Below, one piece after another: positions 35,713-46,232 of a DNA stretch of 62,488 nucleotides; positions within the stretch are counted from its first letter, which is position 1, and every line of letters begins with the position of its first letter. A program made the translations under genes and the position numbers. Under the pieces are notes generated by a model. That model made no database searches, was not told the DNA's origin, and saw only the letters and a list, made by a program, of their open reading frames with translations. The stretch comes from Porphyromonas endodontalis ATCC 35406 (GTDB taxonomy: Bacteria > Bacteroidota > Bacteroidia > Bacteroidales > Porphyromonadaceae), in NCBI RefSeq assembly GCF_000174815.1, contig NZ_ACNN01000018.1:1-62488 (forward strand). Direction: 5' to 3'.

Positions 35713-37008
35713 TCAATGCGGAAGGGCTGCGAAGATGGACTCTCGCCAAAAGCCCGGGTAGCTCTTCGATACGACCGAAGCATCCGTGTACTGCACTTGG
35801 GGGTAAAGGATGCTCGCAATGGACCACGCCATAGCCATCCGATGGTCCTCCGCCGTATCCACGAGGATAGTACGCTGCGCCTCCACAGGAGAGAATGTAC
35901 CATCCCAAGCCAACGCGTCGTCGCTCTCATGTAAACGAAATCCGAAGAGGGCCGCTGTCTCCACAAGCTGCCGAAGACGATCGCTCTCCTTAAGACGCAA
36001 AGAGGCTACCCCTTTCATCAGAAAAGGCTGCCGGCGCATGAGAGCCGTCACCACCAGTGTGGGGACAAGATCCGGCACCTCGTTAAGCCCCTCCGGAGTG
36101 TAACACGCCAAACGGGGCACATCGGTAGGGATAAGCTCTACGCCTCCCCCCTCTAGGAACCGAGCCTCAACTCCCAAAGGGCGCATAAAGCCAACGATAG
36201 CCTTGTCCCCCTGCCTATCGGACGCCCGAAGAGAAGGTAAGAAAACAGGACGATGTGCCACAGCACTCCAGCCGAAAGCGTACGACGCGGCACTCCAATC
36301 CATCTCCGGAACGCGAGCCATCTCTAGCAACCTATCGCCACTGTAGCCTCCGGGCTTTACCACAACCCCTGTTTCTGTATAGCTCCAATCCGCCCCGGCT
36401 TCTCTCATCATAGCGAGAGTCAAGTCTATATAAGGGTAACTATTGCCTCGCCTCGGGAGCTCGGGGATGGTAAAGGGAGCGGAAAAGTAGGGGGCAATCA
36501 TCAACAAAGCACTGATAAACTGACTACTCTGCCTATCGAATGTACTCGAAAGCGTCCCCCCACGTAATGGTCGGGACGGAGGATATATAGTAAGGGGATC
36601 GTGGGCATTCTCCTCGCTCCACTCCCCTCGAATGTCCGCACCCAAAGCCTTGAGCTCGTCCAGCAAAGGGCGTAGAGGACGGTTCTTTAGGCGCGTTGTT
36701 CCTGTTATCTGCAAAGGCCTCTCGGTCCCCACAGCAGCCAACGCCGTTACAAAGCGAAGTACCGTACCGGCAGCTCCCACATCAAGAAGGGTAAAGGGAG
36801 TATCTGATGAAGTCTCTGCCCCCGACGTCGCCCCCATCTCTTGGAGCACGCGACACATAATACGCACATCGTCCGGACAGTCTTCCCAATCCCCTTGTGA
36901 AAGGAGAGTCTCCCGAACGCGAGGGAATTCCCCTGCGAGATAGGCCATGACCAGCAAACGATTAGCATTACTCTTAGCTATGGGGAGGTGCCTGAGCTGT
37001 TCCATCAT
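35713..37008 (-). CDS. aroA: 3-phosphoshikimate 1-carboxyvinyltransferase
   Basis: EPSP synthase of the shikimate pathway. 431 aa, a divergent Bacteroidota form. Active-site elements are kept: LPIAKSNANR (phosphate-binding lysine), DVGAAGTVLRF, NRPLRPLLDELKALGA, SSQFISALLM and LKESDRL. Last gene of the minus-strand run ftsH-cdsA-msbA-aroA, 22 nt after the exporter gene. No other shikimate gene lies in the window. Confidence 0.92.
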   Translation of the reverse strand: MMEQLRHLPIAKSNANRLLVMAYLAGEFPRVRETLLSQGDWEDCPDDVRIMCRVLQEMGATSGAETSSDTPFTLLDVGAAGTVLRFVTALAAVGTERPLQITGTTRLKNRPLRPLLDELKALGADIRGEWSEENAHDPLTIYPPSRPLRGGTLSSTFDRQSSQFISALLMIAPYFSAPFTIPELPRRGNSYPYIDLTLAMMREAGADWSYTETGVVVKPGGYSGDRLLEMARVPEMDWSAASYAFGWSAVAHRPVFLPSLRASDRQGDKAIVGFMRPLGVEARFLEGGGVELIPTDVPRLACYTPEGLNEVPDLVPTLVVTALMRRQPFLMKGVASLRLKESDRLRQLVETAALFGFRLHESDDALAWDGTFSPVEAQRTILVDTAEDHRMAMAWSIASILYPQVQYTDASVVSKSYPGFWRESIFAALPH

Positions 37009-37030
37009 CGTCTGAAAAAGAAAGAATAAG

Positions 37031-38902
37031 CTAGGGAATTAGCTCCTCACGCGCCACCTGTAGTCTGTACAGTTTGGCGTAGGCTCCATTGAGAGCCAGC
37101 AAGTCGGCATGGGAGCCTTGCTCCACAATAGTACCGTGGTCTAGCACACAGATAACATCAGCATCCACAATAGTAGAGAGTCTGTGTGCGATTACGATTG
37201 TGGTACGGTCGCGCAAAAGATGTTCGATGGCGTCCTGCACAAGCCGCTCGCTTTCGTTGTCTAGAGCAGATGTTGCCTCGTCTAAAATAAGAATTGGAGG
37301 GTTTTTGAGTATGGCGCGAGCAATGCTGAGGCGCTGGCGTTCGCCCCCACTAAGTTTATTCCCTCGATCTCCAATGTTGGTTTGATAGCCCTCGGGGAGA
37401 CGAGAGATAAAGCCGTGTGCATTGGCAATAGTGGCTGCATGCTCCACCTCCTCCTGCGTCACGCTGAGAGGGGCAAACGCTATGTTGTTATAAATAGTGT
37501 CGTTAAAGAGAATAGGCTCCTGATTAACGTTGCCAATAAGTGCACGTAAATCGCGCACAGCAACCTCCCGAAGGTCGGTACCATCTATGGAGATACACCC
37601 CTCCGTGACATCCCAAAAGCGAGGGATCAAATCAACCAACGTACTTTTCCCCGATCCCGAGCTTCCCACCAAAGCAACCGTCTGCCCTTTCTTAATGGTC
37701 AGATTGAGATTGGAGAGCACTCGCGTACGAGCATCGTACCCGAAAGAGACATTCTCAAAGCGAATCTCCCTCTCAAAGCGGAGTTCCTTAGGCTCTTTGG
37801 GGTCTTTTATTGGGTTGTCCACCTCCAAGATACGCTCAATACGCTCCATGGAGGCAAGTCCTTTCTGTACAGAATAAACAGCCTTGCTAAAATCTTTAGC
37901 CGGGTTAATGATGTTGTAAAAGACAATAAGGTAGTATATGAAAACGGGGGCAGAGATAATACTGCTTCCACCCAAAATGAGGCTTCCTCCATACCACAAA
38001 ATGATGGCAATAGTGGCGGTTCCCAAGAATTCACTCACGGGGTGTGCCAATTGCTGACGGCGGTAAACACTCGAGACAAGCCTCCTATATTCCTCGTTAG
38101 AAGTCCTAAATCGAGTGCGAATCTTCTCCTCGGCACCAAAAGCCTTGACAATGCGAAGGCCCCCGAGCGTCTCCTCTACTTGAGACATAAGGGCCCCCCA
38201 GCGATTCTGACTCTCCAAGCTCTGACGCTTGAGCTTCTTACCAATAAGCCCCATAATATACCCTGCGGGAGGCAGTACAACTATAACAAACAAAGTAAGC
38301 TGCCAGCTGAGTAAGAATAGAGCCAATATGTAGATCAAGAGAAGTATCGGATTCTTGATGATCATTTCTAGAGAGTCCACAATCGTAGACTCAACATCCG
38401 TTACATCCCCCGATATGCGAGCAAGTATATCCCCCTTATGTTCATCGCTCATAAAAGACATGGGGAAAGCGGTTATCTTGTCGTTAAGAAGATTACGCAA
38501 GTCACGTACGACCCCCGTACGCACAGGGACCAACAACCAAAGTCCCAAATAATTAACCCCTACCTTGGCAAGGGTCATCCCCACCAAATAGAGGCATAAA
38601 ATAAGTAGTGTAGTACTCGCTCCGTACTGGTAAATCAGTTGCTCTACATAGTAACTGAAGTTATTCATTAGGGCATTACCCCATGCAGAGATGGTAGAGA
38701 AGCCCTCAAAAGAAATCTCGCTCAAGGGCTGATACGTATGCTCACCCTCCTCCATCCCAAACAGGATACGAAGAATGGGCATGATGAGCGAAAAAGTAAG
38801 GAGATTGAGTAACGTTGCTAGTACATTTGCAGAGATACTCCCCCCCAAATACCCCTTATAGGGAGCTACATATCGTCGGATTACGGAGCGATAAGATACC
38901 AT
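37031..38902 (-). CDS. MsbA-like ABC exporter
   Basis: Half-transporter with a fused membrane domain and ATPase, 623 aa. Six TM helices lie in the first 320 residues. The ATPase has Walker A GSSGSGKST, signature LSGGERQRLS, Walker B ILILDEATSALD and the H-loop HRLS. The order resembles lipid A or lipid exporters; substrate identity is inference. It starts one base after cdsA ends, so lipid transport fits the neighbourhood. Confidence 0.9.
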   Translation of the reverse strand: MVSYRSVIRRYVAPYKGYLGGSISANVLATLLNLLTFSLIMPILRILFGMEEGEHTYQPLSEISFEGFSTISAWGNALMNNFSYYVEQLIYQYGASTTLLILCLYLVGMTLAKVGVNYLGLWLLVPVRTGVVRDLRNLLNDKITAFPMSFMSDEHKGDILARISGDVTDVESTIVDSLEMIIKNPILLLIYILALFLLSWQLTLFVIVVLPPAGYIMGLIGKKLKRQSLESQNRWGALMSQVEETLGGLRIVKAFGAEEKIRTRFRTSNEEYRRLVSSVYRRQQLAHPVSEFLGTATIAIILWYGGSLILGGSSIISAPVFIYYLIVFYNIINPAKDFSKAVYSVQKGLASMERIERILEVDNPIKDPKEPKELRFEREIRFENVSFGYDARTRVLSNLNLTIKKGQTVALVGSSGSGKSTLVDLIPRFWDVTEGCISIDGTDLREVAVRDLRALIGNVNQEPILFNDTIYNNIAFAPLSVTQEEVEHAATIANAHGFISRLPEGYQTNIGDRGNKLSGGERQRLSIARAILKNPPILILDEATSALDNESERLVQDAIEHLLRDRTTIVIAHRLSTIVDADVICVLDHGTIVEQGSHADLLALNGAYAKLYRLQVAREELIP

Positions 38903-39826
38903 TTAGAACAGCACAAACAGAGACGAGAGAGAGAAGAAAAGGAGAATATAGCTAGCAAAGAGATAACTATCTAGGCGATCTAGTACTCCGCCATGCCCGG
39001 GAATGATGTTGCCGGAATCCTTTACTTTGGCCTGACGCTTGAGTACGGACTCAAAAAGATCTCCCAAGGTACCCAACACAACAATAAGCAATGAAAATAT
39101 GGCTTTTGACAATGCTTCCATCAGGCGATCACCTCCACCTACTATTATATCCGTACGACTCAAGGGTGAGAAGCCGAAACTATCAAAACAACAATCGGCC
39201 ATTCCCGTAGAAAAATACCCGAATAAAGCCCCTACGAGGATAGAGAGCACCAAACCTCCGACGAGCCCCTCAACGCTCTTTTTGGGCGAAACAGCAGGAT
39301 ACAATTTGTGCTTCCCGAAGAGAGAACCCACTAGATACGCCCCTGTATCATTCACCCATAGGATAACGAAAAGGAATAGAATCACGGTACCTCCCATGAG
39401 GTTACTAAATAAGGAGGTCAGTACCATGGGCAACGTTATATACAGCTGCCCTACTAACACATTCCCTATCGAACGAACTGCCCCCTTCTCCAAATCTGAA
39501 AAGATGGTACGAGCCACTATGTAGAAGATGTAGAAAAGATAGAAGAAGATGAGAGCAACCCCAACAAGATAGAGGTCAGAATCTAAAAAACAATAGGGGG
39601 AAAGTACGGCACATACCGAGGCAATCACATCCAAAGTCGTGCGGAAGGGATGGAGACGATTGACCTTAGTCAGCAAATTGTACTCTACAATCATTGCTCC
39701 TGTAAAGAAGGAAAAGAGCAAGATGCGCAACAGGGGATTCTCCCACAAAAGGGAAGAGACGATGAGAGCGACATAGACCAATCCGGAAAGGGATCGGATG
39801 AGGAGATTTTTCTTATCAAGAGCCAT
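38903..39826 (-). CDS. cdsA: Phosphatidate cytidylyltransferase
   Basis: Makes CDP-diacylglycerol, the precursor of membrane phospholipids. 307 aa, integral membrane protein with about eight hydrophobic segments. The CdsA signature is in KRQAKVKDSGNIIPGHGGVLDRLDS (split over about 265-289), and NDTGAYLVGSLFGKHKL with SPKKSVEG lies upstream. Follows ftsH after 111 nt and abuts the exporter gene. Confidence 0.94.
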   Translation of the reverse strand: MALDKKNLLIRSLSGLVYVALIVSSLLWENPLLRILLFSFFTGAMIVEYNLLTKVNRLHPFRTTLDVIASVCAVLSPYCFLDSDLYLVGVALIFFYLFYIFYIVARTIFSDLEKGAVRSIGNVLVGQLYITLPMVLTSLFSNLMGGTVILFLFVILWVNDTGAYLVGSLFGKHKLYPAVSPKKSVEGLVGGLVLSILVGALFGYFSTGMADCCFDSFGFSPLSRTDIIVGGGDRLMEALSKAIFSLLIVVLGTLGDLFESVLKRQAKVKDSGNIIPGHGGVLDRLDSYLFASYILLFFSLSSLFVLF

Positions 39827-39937
39827 ATATAGAGGTCTATTGAGCGGTACGATATATTTACTTATTCATAATCAAAGCCGATAGTAAGCTCCAACAAGGC
39901 TGAAAAGAACTCACTATCGACTTTTTAGAGATGCTAA

Positions 39938-41980
39938 TTAGGGATGAAAAGGAGGCGGAACAGCGTCTGTTTCTTCTCCTTCGGAGGGATGTTCACCTCC
40001 ACCTTCGGTTGCTTTCTCCCCCTCAGGGGCCTCAGACGGAGACTCTGTGGATTTTGCAGCGAGCAACAATTCGTCCGAACGAGAAGCCCAAAGGCGTTTG
40101 CCAAAGATTGCTTCTACATCCTCAGTGTAGATGACCTCACGCTCCAGTAGCTGCTGATAGAGACGATGATGCCCCTCTGTTTTTTCTCGAAGCAACTGCT
40201 TAGCTCTCTCGTATTGCTCTGCAATGATGCGAGAGACTTCTTGGTCAATTACTTCTGCTGTATTATCACTATATGGCTTCTGGAATGAGTAATCCCCACC
40301 CTGCTCATGATAGTTTATATTCGGTAGTTTCTCGCTCATACCATAGTACACAACCATGGCGTAGGCGATACGTGTTACACGCTCCAAGTCGTTGGCAGCA
40401 CCCGTAGAGATGCGTCCCAAAAAGAGCTCTTCGGCAGCACGTCCGCCCAAGAGACTACAAATCTCATCAAGCAACACTTGAGTATGTGTAATCTGTCTCT
40501 CCTCCGGCATATACCAAGCTGCACCAAGGGCTTTCCCTCGGGGTACAATGGTAACTTTGACCAAAGGATTGCCATATTGGAGGTGCCAGCTGATAGTAGC
40601 ATGACCAGCCTCATGGATGGCAATACTCAATCGCTCCTCTTCCGTTACAATACGATTCTTTTTCTCTAAGCCACCGATAATACGATCGACAGCGCTCATG
40701 AAGTCTTCTTTTGTGATGACGCTCTTTTCGTGTCTCGCTGCAATAAGGGCGGCTTCGTTGCACACATTGGCAATATCGGCACCCGAGAAGCCCGGAGTTT
40801 GGCGAGCCAATTGCTCTATATCACAATCTCGGTCTAATCGCAAACTACGCATGTGGACGGCGAAGATCTCCTTACGGTCGTTTATATCGGGGAGGTCTAC
40901 AGAGATTTGTCTATCGAAGCGTCCTGCACGGAGCAAGGCGCTATCGAGTACATCTACTCGGTTGGTAGCTGCCAAGACAATCACTCCACTATTCGAACCA
41001 AACCCGTCCATCTCGGTAAGTAATTGGTTGAGCGTGCTCTCCCGTTCATCATTACCGCCCATATTGGTATTGCGCCCACGAGCTCTCCCCACGGCATCAA
41101 TTTCGTCGATAAAAACAATACAAGGAGCCTTGCTCTTAGCCTGAGCAAAGAGGTCGCGCACACGGCTAGCCCCCACTCCCACAAACATCTCCACAAAGTC
41201 GGAACCCGACATGGAGAAGAAGGGCACGTGCGCCTCTCCGGCCACTGCTTTGGCGAGCAAAGTTTTCCCGGTTCCCGGGGGGCCAACCAAAAGGGCACCC
41301 TTAGGGATCTTACCTCCTAGAGCTGTGTATTTACTCGGGTCTTTGAGGAAATGCACAATCTCTTCGATCTCTTGCTTTGCCTCGTGTAGCCCAGCTACAT
41401 CTTTGAAGGTTACATCGATATTTGTCTTATCGTAGAGCTGGGCTTTTGCCTTACCCACGTTGAAAATACCACCTCCACCGGCGCCACCTTTGCCTCCGGC
41501 ATTCATTCTGCGCATGATCACGACCCAAAAGACGATGAGGATAATCATCGGGAACCAATTGAGAAGGAAGGAGGTTAAACTGAATCCTCGGCTTGCATAT
41601 TTCACCTCTGCCTTGAGCCCTGCCTTCTCATAGAAGTCCGCAAAGTTATCAACAGAGGGTATCTGGGTTGATACAATATACCGATCGTTTTGCTGGAAAC
41701 CGGGAAGATAGGACTTCCGCAAAGCAACGAGTTCTTGCTTCGTATAGACTAGAGACAGTTTGTCTTTCTTCACAACAGCCTCTACTTTATTCCCTTCTCG
41801 ATGTACCGTAATACTCTCAAAAACTTCTTCTTTAGCAACTCGTTGGAACTCATTCCAACTCAATTCTTTGCTGCTATCGGATGAGCGCATAAAGAAAATC
41901 CCAAGTAGCGAAATTGCTACCAAGAGATATATCCACAAGGGGTTAAACCCCATTTTGCGCTTATTATTTCCTTTTGCCAT
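39938..41980 (-). CDS. ftsH: ATP-dependent zinc metalloprotease FtsH
   Basis: Membrane-anchored AAA+ protease, 680 aa. TM1 (about 14-30) and TM2 (about 137-155) flank a periplasmic domain. AAA domain: [22 protein letters not shown] and the second region of homology ([20 protein letters not shown]). Protease: HEAGH and [11 protein letters not shown], with a distant aspartate. The C-terminal 45 residues are low complexity, rich in Glu, Ser and Gly. A 74-nt gap separates it from the fusion hydrolase upstream. Confidence 0.97.
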   Translation of the reverse strand: MAKGNNKRKMGFNPLWIYLLVAISLLGIFFMRSSDSSKELSWNEFQRVAKEEVFESITVHREGNKVEAVVKKDKLSLVYTKQELVALRKSYLPGFQQNDRYIVSTQIPSVDNFADFYEKAGLKAEVKYASRGFSLTSFLLNWFPMIILIVFWVVIMRRMNAGGKGGAGGGGIFNVGKAKAQLYDKTNIDVTFKDVAGLHEAKQEIEEIVHFLKDPSKYTALGGKIPKGALLVGPPGTGKTLLAKAVAGEAHVPFFSMSGSDFVEMFVGVGASRVRDLFAQAKSKAPCIVFIDEIDAVGRARGRNTNMGGNDERESTLNQLLTEMDGFGSNSGVIVLAATNRVDVLDSALLRAGRFDRQISVDLPDINDRKEIFAVHMRSLRLDRDCDIEQLARQTPGFSGADIANVCNEAALIAARHEKSVITKEDFMSAVDRIIGGLEKKNRIVTEEERLSIAIHEAGHATISWHLQYGNPLVKVTIVPRGKALGAAWYMPEERQITHTQVLLDEICSLLGGRAAEELFLGRISTGAANDLERVTRIAYAMVVYYGMSEKLPNINYHEQGGDYSFQKPYSDNTAEVIDQEVSRIIAEQYERAKQLLREKTEGHHRLYQQLLEREVIYTEDVEAIFGKRLWASRSDELLLAAKSTESPSEAPEGEKATEGGGEHPSEGEETDAVPPPFHP

Positions 41981-42054
41981 CTTTCGTTATCTCTCGTTTT
42001 TATTCGTTGCACCTAGCATACTCACTCAGTAAAACAAATACCATGCCAATATGT

Positions 42055-43806
42055 TTAACGCCCTACGGACGCCAACACTCTGAGGAAGTTGCCTCCCAAA
42101 ATGGCACGTAACTCTTCTTCTGTATGCCCTCGGCGCAATAGTTCAAGCGTCAAGTTGATTAGATCATGACTTCCTTGGCACCCTATAAGTCTGCCGTCTC
42201 CATCAAAATCGGAACCTATACCTACGGCTTGTACTCCTGCAATCTCTATAATATGCTCAATGTGATCGACAGCTCTCTGTACCGTTGCCTCCTCTTCTTT
42301 TTCTGCAATAAACCCTGCATAGAGACAGACCTGTACTACACCACCGGCCGCAGCAATTGCCTTGATATGCTCGTCGCTAAGGTTGCGAGGATGGGGGCAA
42401 AGGGCGTAGCACGATGAGTGACTTGCAATAATAGGCTGCGAAGATAGTGCCAAGACATCCGCCACAGTCTCGGGAGCTGCATGCGAAATATCCACCAAAA
42501 TACCGAGACGATTCATTTCTAGCACCACCTCTCGACCAAAGACACTCAGCCCATGATGGCGGTGCTCGCTATGCCGTGCGGAGTCGCAAATCTCGTTATC
42601 TCCATTATGGCACAGCGTGATATAGCAAACTCCTAAGTCTCTAAAACGCTGAATAATAGATAGGTCTCGACCTATCGCATACCCATTCTCTATAGCGGGG
42701 ACTAGGCTGCCAAGCCCTTGTTTATGGCAAGATGTGATCTCTTCTAAAGAACTAACTACTCTGGCCAAAGAGGGATGAGCCGAACCATACTTATGTATTT
42801 CCTCGAGCTTTTGGAGCGCATACTGCTGTGCTCTCGTATGCCCCTCCTCAGTACATTCTCCCTGAGGCAAATAGGCTGCCATAATCGTAGAAGCCACCTT
42901 ACCCACCCTCATTTTTTGCAAATCAACCAGGGTATCTCCCCAATGCGATGGATCTGTATCTGGGGTAAAAAACATGGGTGTATCGGTGTGCGAATCAAGC
43001 ACAATAGTCGATTGGTGGAGTGCTTTGGCTTGAGCGTAAAGGCGAGCTTCTTGCACTAAGTAAGTGAATAGGCCACGCATACACGCCCCCTCGGGCTGAC
43101 GTACAAGATGCTCAGGATGCCACTGCACCCCCAAGAAATTTTTGTGAGGGAGGGCTGTAGCAGCCTCTACTATCCCATCCGAGGAGTGAGCCAAAGCTCG
43201 CAAGCCTGTGGCCAATTCGCCCAAAGCTTGATGGTGCAGACTATTCACCATCAGCTCGTCGCCGGGTACAACACCCAAGACCTGCACTAATGGGTTGTCC
43301 CCTTCTGCAAGGCGAATAGTATGACACCCCACCTCTTTATCCATCTTAGGATCATGCCCAATAGATGGTTTGGGGTACTCTGTAGCAATATCTTGGATTA
43401 GGGTTCCCCCCATTGCTACATTGTATATTTGTAAGCCTCGACAGATCCCAAGAATAGGGATATTACGACGTGAAGCCTCTAATATCAAAACTAACTCAAA
43501 ACGATCGCGCCAGACATCTATTGATCCGACCTCACGCGTGAGTTCCCTTCCCATAAAGGGAGAGTGAATATCGCCTCCCCCCGTAAGCAATAAGCCATCT
43601 AAGGAGTCGAGCAGCTCTCCCACATGCTCTGTTGTATGCTCTGTTGGCAGCAATACGGGGAGCCCTCCTGCCTGCAATATAGCCTCAGAATAAGCTTCAT
43701 TTACAGAGTTACCTGCCTCCGTATGGTGACAAGTTAGCCCAATCAAAGGCTTTCGCTCCCTGAGAGACGGACTACTATCAGCCGTCTCGTACAAGGAGCG
43801 AAGCAT
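42055..43806 (-). CDS. Fused C26 gamma-glutamyl hydrolase / M19 membrane dipeptidase-like enzyme
   Basis: 583 aa from ATG 43806, which lies 29 nt after the gyrB stop (earlier in-frame starts overlap gyrB). Residues about 20-250 are a class I glutamine-amidotransferase fold of peptidase family C26: TGGGDIHSP, catalytic GICRGLQIYN (C122) and VQWHPEH (H230, E232). Residues about 265-583 are a renal dipeptidase (M19): DSHTDTP, AIENGYAIG, LCHNGDNE, VDISHAA, IIASHSSC and IGSDFDG, so the binuclear metal site looks complete. No signal peptide, so cytoplasmic. C26 members hydrolyse gamma-glutamyl bonds and M19 members cleave dipeptides such as Cys-Gly. A combined action on glutathione-like peptides is inference. 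Confidence 0.88.
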   Translation of the reverse strand: MLRSLYETADSSPSLRERKPLIGLTCHHTEAGNSVNEAYSEAILQAGGLPVLLPTEHTTEHVGELLDSLDGLLLTGGGDIHSPFMGRELTREVGSIDVWRDRFELVLILEASRRNIPILGICRGLQIYNVAMGGTLIQDIATEYPKPSIGHDPKMDKEVGCHTIRLAEGDNPLVQVLGVVPGDELMVNSLHHQALGELATGLRALAHSSDGIVEAATALPHKNFLGVQWHPEHLVRQPEGACMRGLFTYLVQEARLYAQAKALHQSTIVLDSHTDTPMFFTPDTDPSHWGDTLVDLQKMRVGKVASTIMAAYLPQGECTEEGHTRAQQYALQKLEEIHKYGSAHPSLARVVSSLEEITSCHKQGLGSLVPAIENGYAIGRDLSIIQRFRDLGVCYITLCHNGDNEICDSARHSEHRHHGLSVFGREVVLEMNRLGILVDISHAAPETVADVLALSSQPIIASHSSCYALCPHPRNLSDEHIKAIAAAGGVVQVCLYAGFIAEKEEEATVQRAVDHIEHIIEIAGVQAVGIGSDFDGDGRLIGCQGSHDLINLTLELLRRGHTEEELRAILGGNFLRVLASVGR

Positions 43807-43834
43807 AGGAGATAGGTCAGTCCAAGAAGATGAA

Positions 43835-45796
43835 CTAAGCGTCGATGCGAGCATAGGTAGCGTTATCTTCGATAAACTCTCGACGAGGAGGTACATCCTC
43901 TCCCATGAGCATCGAGAACGTGCGGTCTGCACTCGCCGCACTCTCTATGGTGATCTGCTTTAGAATGCGATTGTCGGGATTCATGGTTGTTTCCCAAAGT
44001 TGCTCTTCCATCATCTCCCCAAGACCTTTGTAACGCTGTACATGCACGCGACTCTCGTTGCCATCGGCATACTTATCAATAAAAGCCCTACGCTGCTGCT
44101 CCGTCCAGCAATAAGCCTGCTCCTTACCCTTACGACAGAGGTAAAGAGGAGGAGTAGCCAAATAGACATATCCATTATCTATGAGGGAGCGCATATTGCG
44201 AAAGAAGAAGGTTAGGATCAAAGTAGCGATATGACTGCCGTCCACATCGGCGTCGGTCATAATAATGATCTTGTGGTAACGAAGTTTCGATAGGTTGAGA
44301 GCTTTGCTATCCTCTTCTGTACCAATCGTAACCCCAAGAGCAGTATATATATTGCGAATCTCTTGACTATCGAGTACTTTATGCTGCATGGCTTTCTCCA
44401 CATTGAGGATCTTCCCTCGCAAGGGTAGGATAGCTTGGTACATACGGTCACGACCTTGCTTTGCCGTTCCACCTGCCGAGTCCCCTTCCACTAGGAATAT
44501 CTCACACTTGGCAGGGTCTTTGCTTGTACAGTCCGAGAGCTTACCAGGTAGACCGCCTGCGGCTAGCGGGCTTTTGCGAAGCACCAATTTACGAGCATTC
44601 GCTGCGGCATGACGAGCCTGAGCGGCAAGCACTACCTTATCAACAATTGCCTTAGCCTGCTGAGGGTGCTCCTCTAGGTAGATAGCAAGAGCTTCGCTTA
44701 CAGCACTCTCTACAATACCGATTACCTCGCTATTGCCCAACTTAGTTTTTGTTTGTCCCTCAAACTGAGGCTCTGCCACCTTAATGCTGATTACGGCCGT
44801 AAGCCCCTCGCGAAAGTCGTCGCCCTCCACGTTTACTTTTACCTTCTCAAGCATCTTAGAATCTGTAGCGTATTGCTTGAGAGTACGAGTGAGGGCACGG
44901 CGGAAACCGGTTAGATGTGTCCCTCCCTCTATGGTATTAATATCATTAACATAGGAGTATACATTCTCCTGATAGTCTTGGTTATAGGTCATTGCCACCT
45001 CAATGGGCACCTCTCCTTTGTCATTCTTGATATGAATAACATCGTCTAGCAAATTGACCTTACTCTGATCAATGAAACGCACAAACTCCTTGAGACCATC
45101 CTCCGAATAGAAAACCTCCGTCAAGGGATTTCCTTCCTCATCACGCTCTCGCAAATCGGTAAGGGAAAGGCGAAGGCCGGCATTCAAGAAGGCCAACTCT
45201 CGCAAGCGGTGCGCTAAGATCTTAAACTGATAGATAGAAACCGTAAAAATGGAATTATCCGGAGTAAAGGTAACCGTAGTACCTGTGCGGTCGCTTTCTC
45301 CCTCCTCTTTTACAGAGTAGAGCGGCTTGCCCTTAGAAAACTCTTGTACAAAATGCTTACCATCTCGGTAAACATCGGCTCTAAGATGCGTAGATAGAGC
45401 ATTTACGCAAGAGACCCCTACTCCATGGAGACCGCCCGACACCTTGTAGGAACCTTTGTCAAACTTACCCCCGGCATGCAATACGGTCATTACCACCTCT
45501 AGGGCACTACGTCCTTCTTTGGGATGGATATCCACAGGGATACCACGGCCGTTATCCTCTACAGAGATCGAATTGTCCTCAAGGATCGTTACCTTAACAT
45601 CCGTACAATACCCTGCGAGAGCTTCGTCAATGGAGTTGTCTACCACCTCATAAACAAGGTGATGCAACCCTTTCTCACTGATGTCGCCAATGTACATGGC
45701 AGGGCGTTTGCGCACGGCCTCCAACCCTTCAAGGACCTGAATACTACCGGCAGAATACTCTTGCTGCTCCGTTGACTTATTATTTTCGTCGCTCAT
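43835..45796 (-). CDS. gyrB: DNA gyrase subunit B
   Basis: 653 aa. GHKL ATPase with EVVDNSIDEALAGYC, EDNGRGIPVDIHPKEG and SGGLHGVGVSCVNALS. The TOPRIM region has VEGDSAGGTAKQGRDR and DADVDGSHI. The form is GyrB rather than ParE (LHHLVYEVVDNSIDEAL and the QKL-type spacing). The matching GyrA is not in the window; the A subunit at 50184-52883 is ParC-like. Preceded by a strong promoter at 45877-45908. Confidence 0.94.
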   Translation of the reverse strand: MSDENNKSTEQQEYSAGSIQVLEGLEAVRKRPAMYIGDISEKGLHHLVYEVVDNSIDEALAGYCTDVKVTILEDNSISVEDNGRGIPVDIHPKEGRSALEVVMTVLHAGGKFDKGSYKVSGGLHGVGVSCVNALSTHLRADVYRDGKHFVQEFSKGKPLYSVKEEGESDRTGTTVTFTPDNSIFTVSIYQFKILAHRLRELAFLNAGLRLSLTDLRERDEEGNPLTEVFYSEDGLKEFVRFIDQSKVNLLDDVIHIKNDKGEVPIEVAMTYNQDYQENVYSYVNDINTIEGGTHLTGFRRALTRTLKQYATDSKMLEKVKVNVEGDDFREGLTAVISIKVAEPQFEGQTKTKLGNSEVIGIVESAVSEALAIYLEEHPQQAKAIVDKVVLAAQARHAAANARKLVLRKSPLAAGGLPGKLSDCTSKDPAKCEIFLVEGDSAGGTAKQGRDRMYQAILPLRGKILNVEKAMQHKVLDSQEIRNIYTALGVTIGTEEDSKALNLSKLRYHKIIIMTDADVDGSHIATLILTFFFRNMRSLIDNGYVYLATPPLYLCRKGKEQAYCWTEQQRRAFIDKYADGNESRVHVQRYKGLGEMMEEQLWETTMNPDNRILKQITIESAASADRTFSMLMGEDVPPRREFIEDNATYARIDA

Positions 45797-45876
45797 AGTG
45801 CTCTCTTGCTTTCTTCTTCAAAAAAGGTGCTCTATACCCTATTTCTTACGCATAGGCACACCCATCAATATCCCTA

Positions 45877-45908
45877 CAAAGATAGCGAAATATTACTATT
45901 CTGGCAAA
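45877..45908 (-). promoter_or_regulatory. Promoter for gyrB
   Basis: On the minus strand TTTG (45905-45908) and TATCTTTG (45877-45884) are separated by 20 nt, a full match to the Bacteroidota pattern. It leaves a leader of about 75 nt before gyrB. Confidence 0.75.
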
Positions 45909-46125
45909 TGATTACAAGTGAAAAATCCCGCATTCGCTCCTATTCTACGCGCCACAAAACATGGCACCACAGCTACTCAATACATCCCCTACCTCCAAAG
46001 GAGGAGTATATCCATCCCCCTCAAGCTCCATGGAGAAAACAGGCCTAAAACGCTAAAGAATCTAGCCAGAAACAGAGGGGGAAACTGGCTGAAAAAAGAA
46101 AATTTACTACCCAAGAAAAAGAAAA

Positions 46126-46162
46126 TCCGCAGCCTATTTCCCTTTTGAGAATAGGCTGCGGA
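46126..46162 (-). terminator. Terminator after nadE
   Basis: TCCGCAGCCTATT and AATAGGCTGCGGA (46126-46138/46150-46162) are perfect 13-bp arms. On the minus strand the stem is followed by TTTTCTTTTTCTT. Apart from this and the gyrB promoter, the 436-nt gap 45797-46232 shows no gene I would accept. Confidence 0.85.
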
Positions 46163-46232
46163 GTAAACTCACCACTCGGCGAGAGCAAACTCAAAAAGGC
46201 GAGTTACTCTCGGGGTGATAGGGTGTGGAGGA

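Noticed and set aside
45806-46148. Short plus-strand frames upstream of gyrB
   Set aside because: They overlap the gyrB promoter and the nadE terminator; no protein signature.
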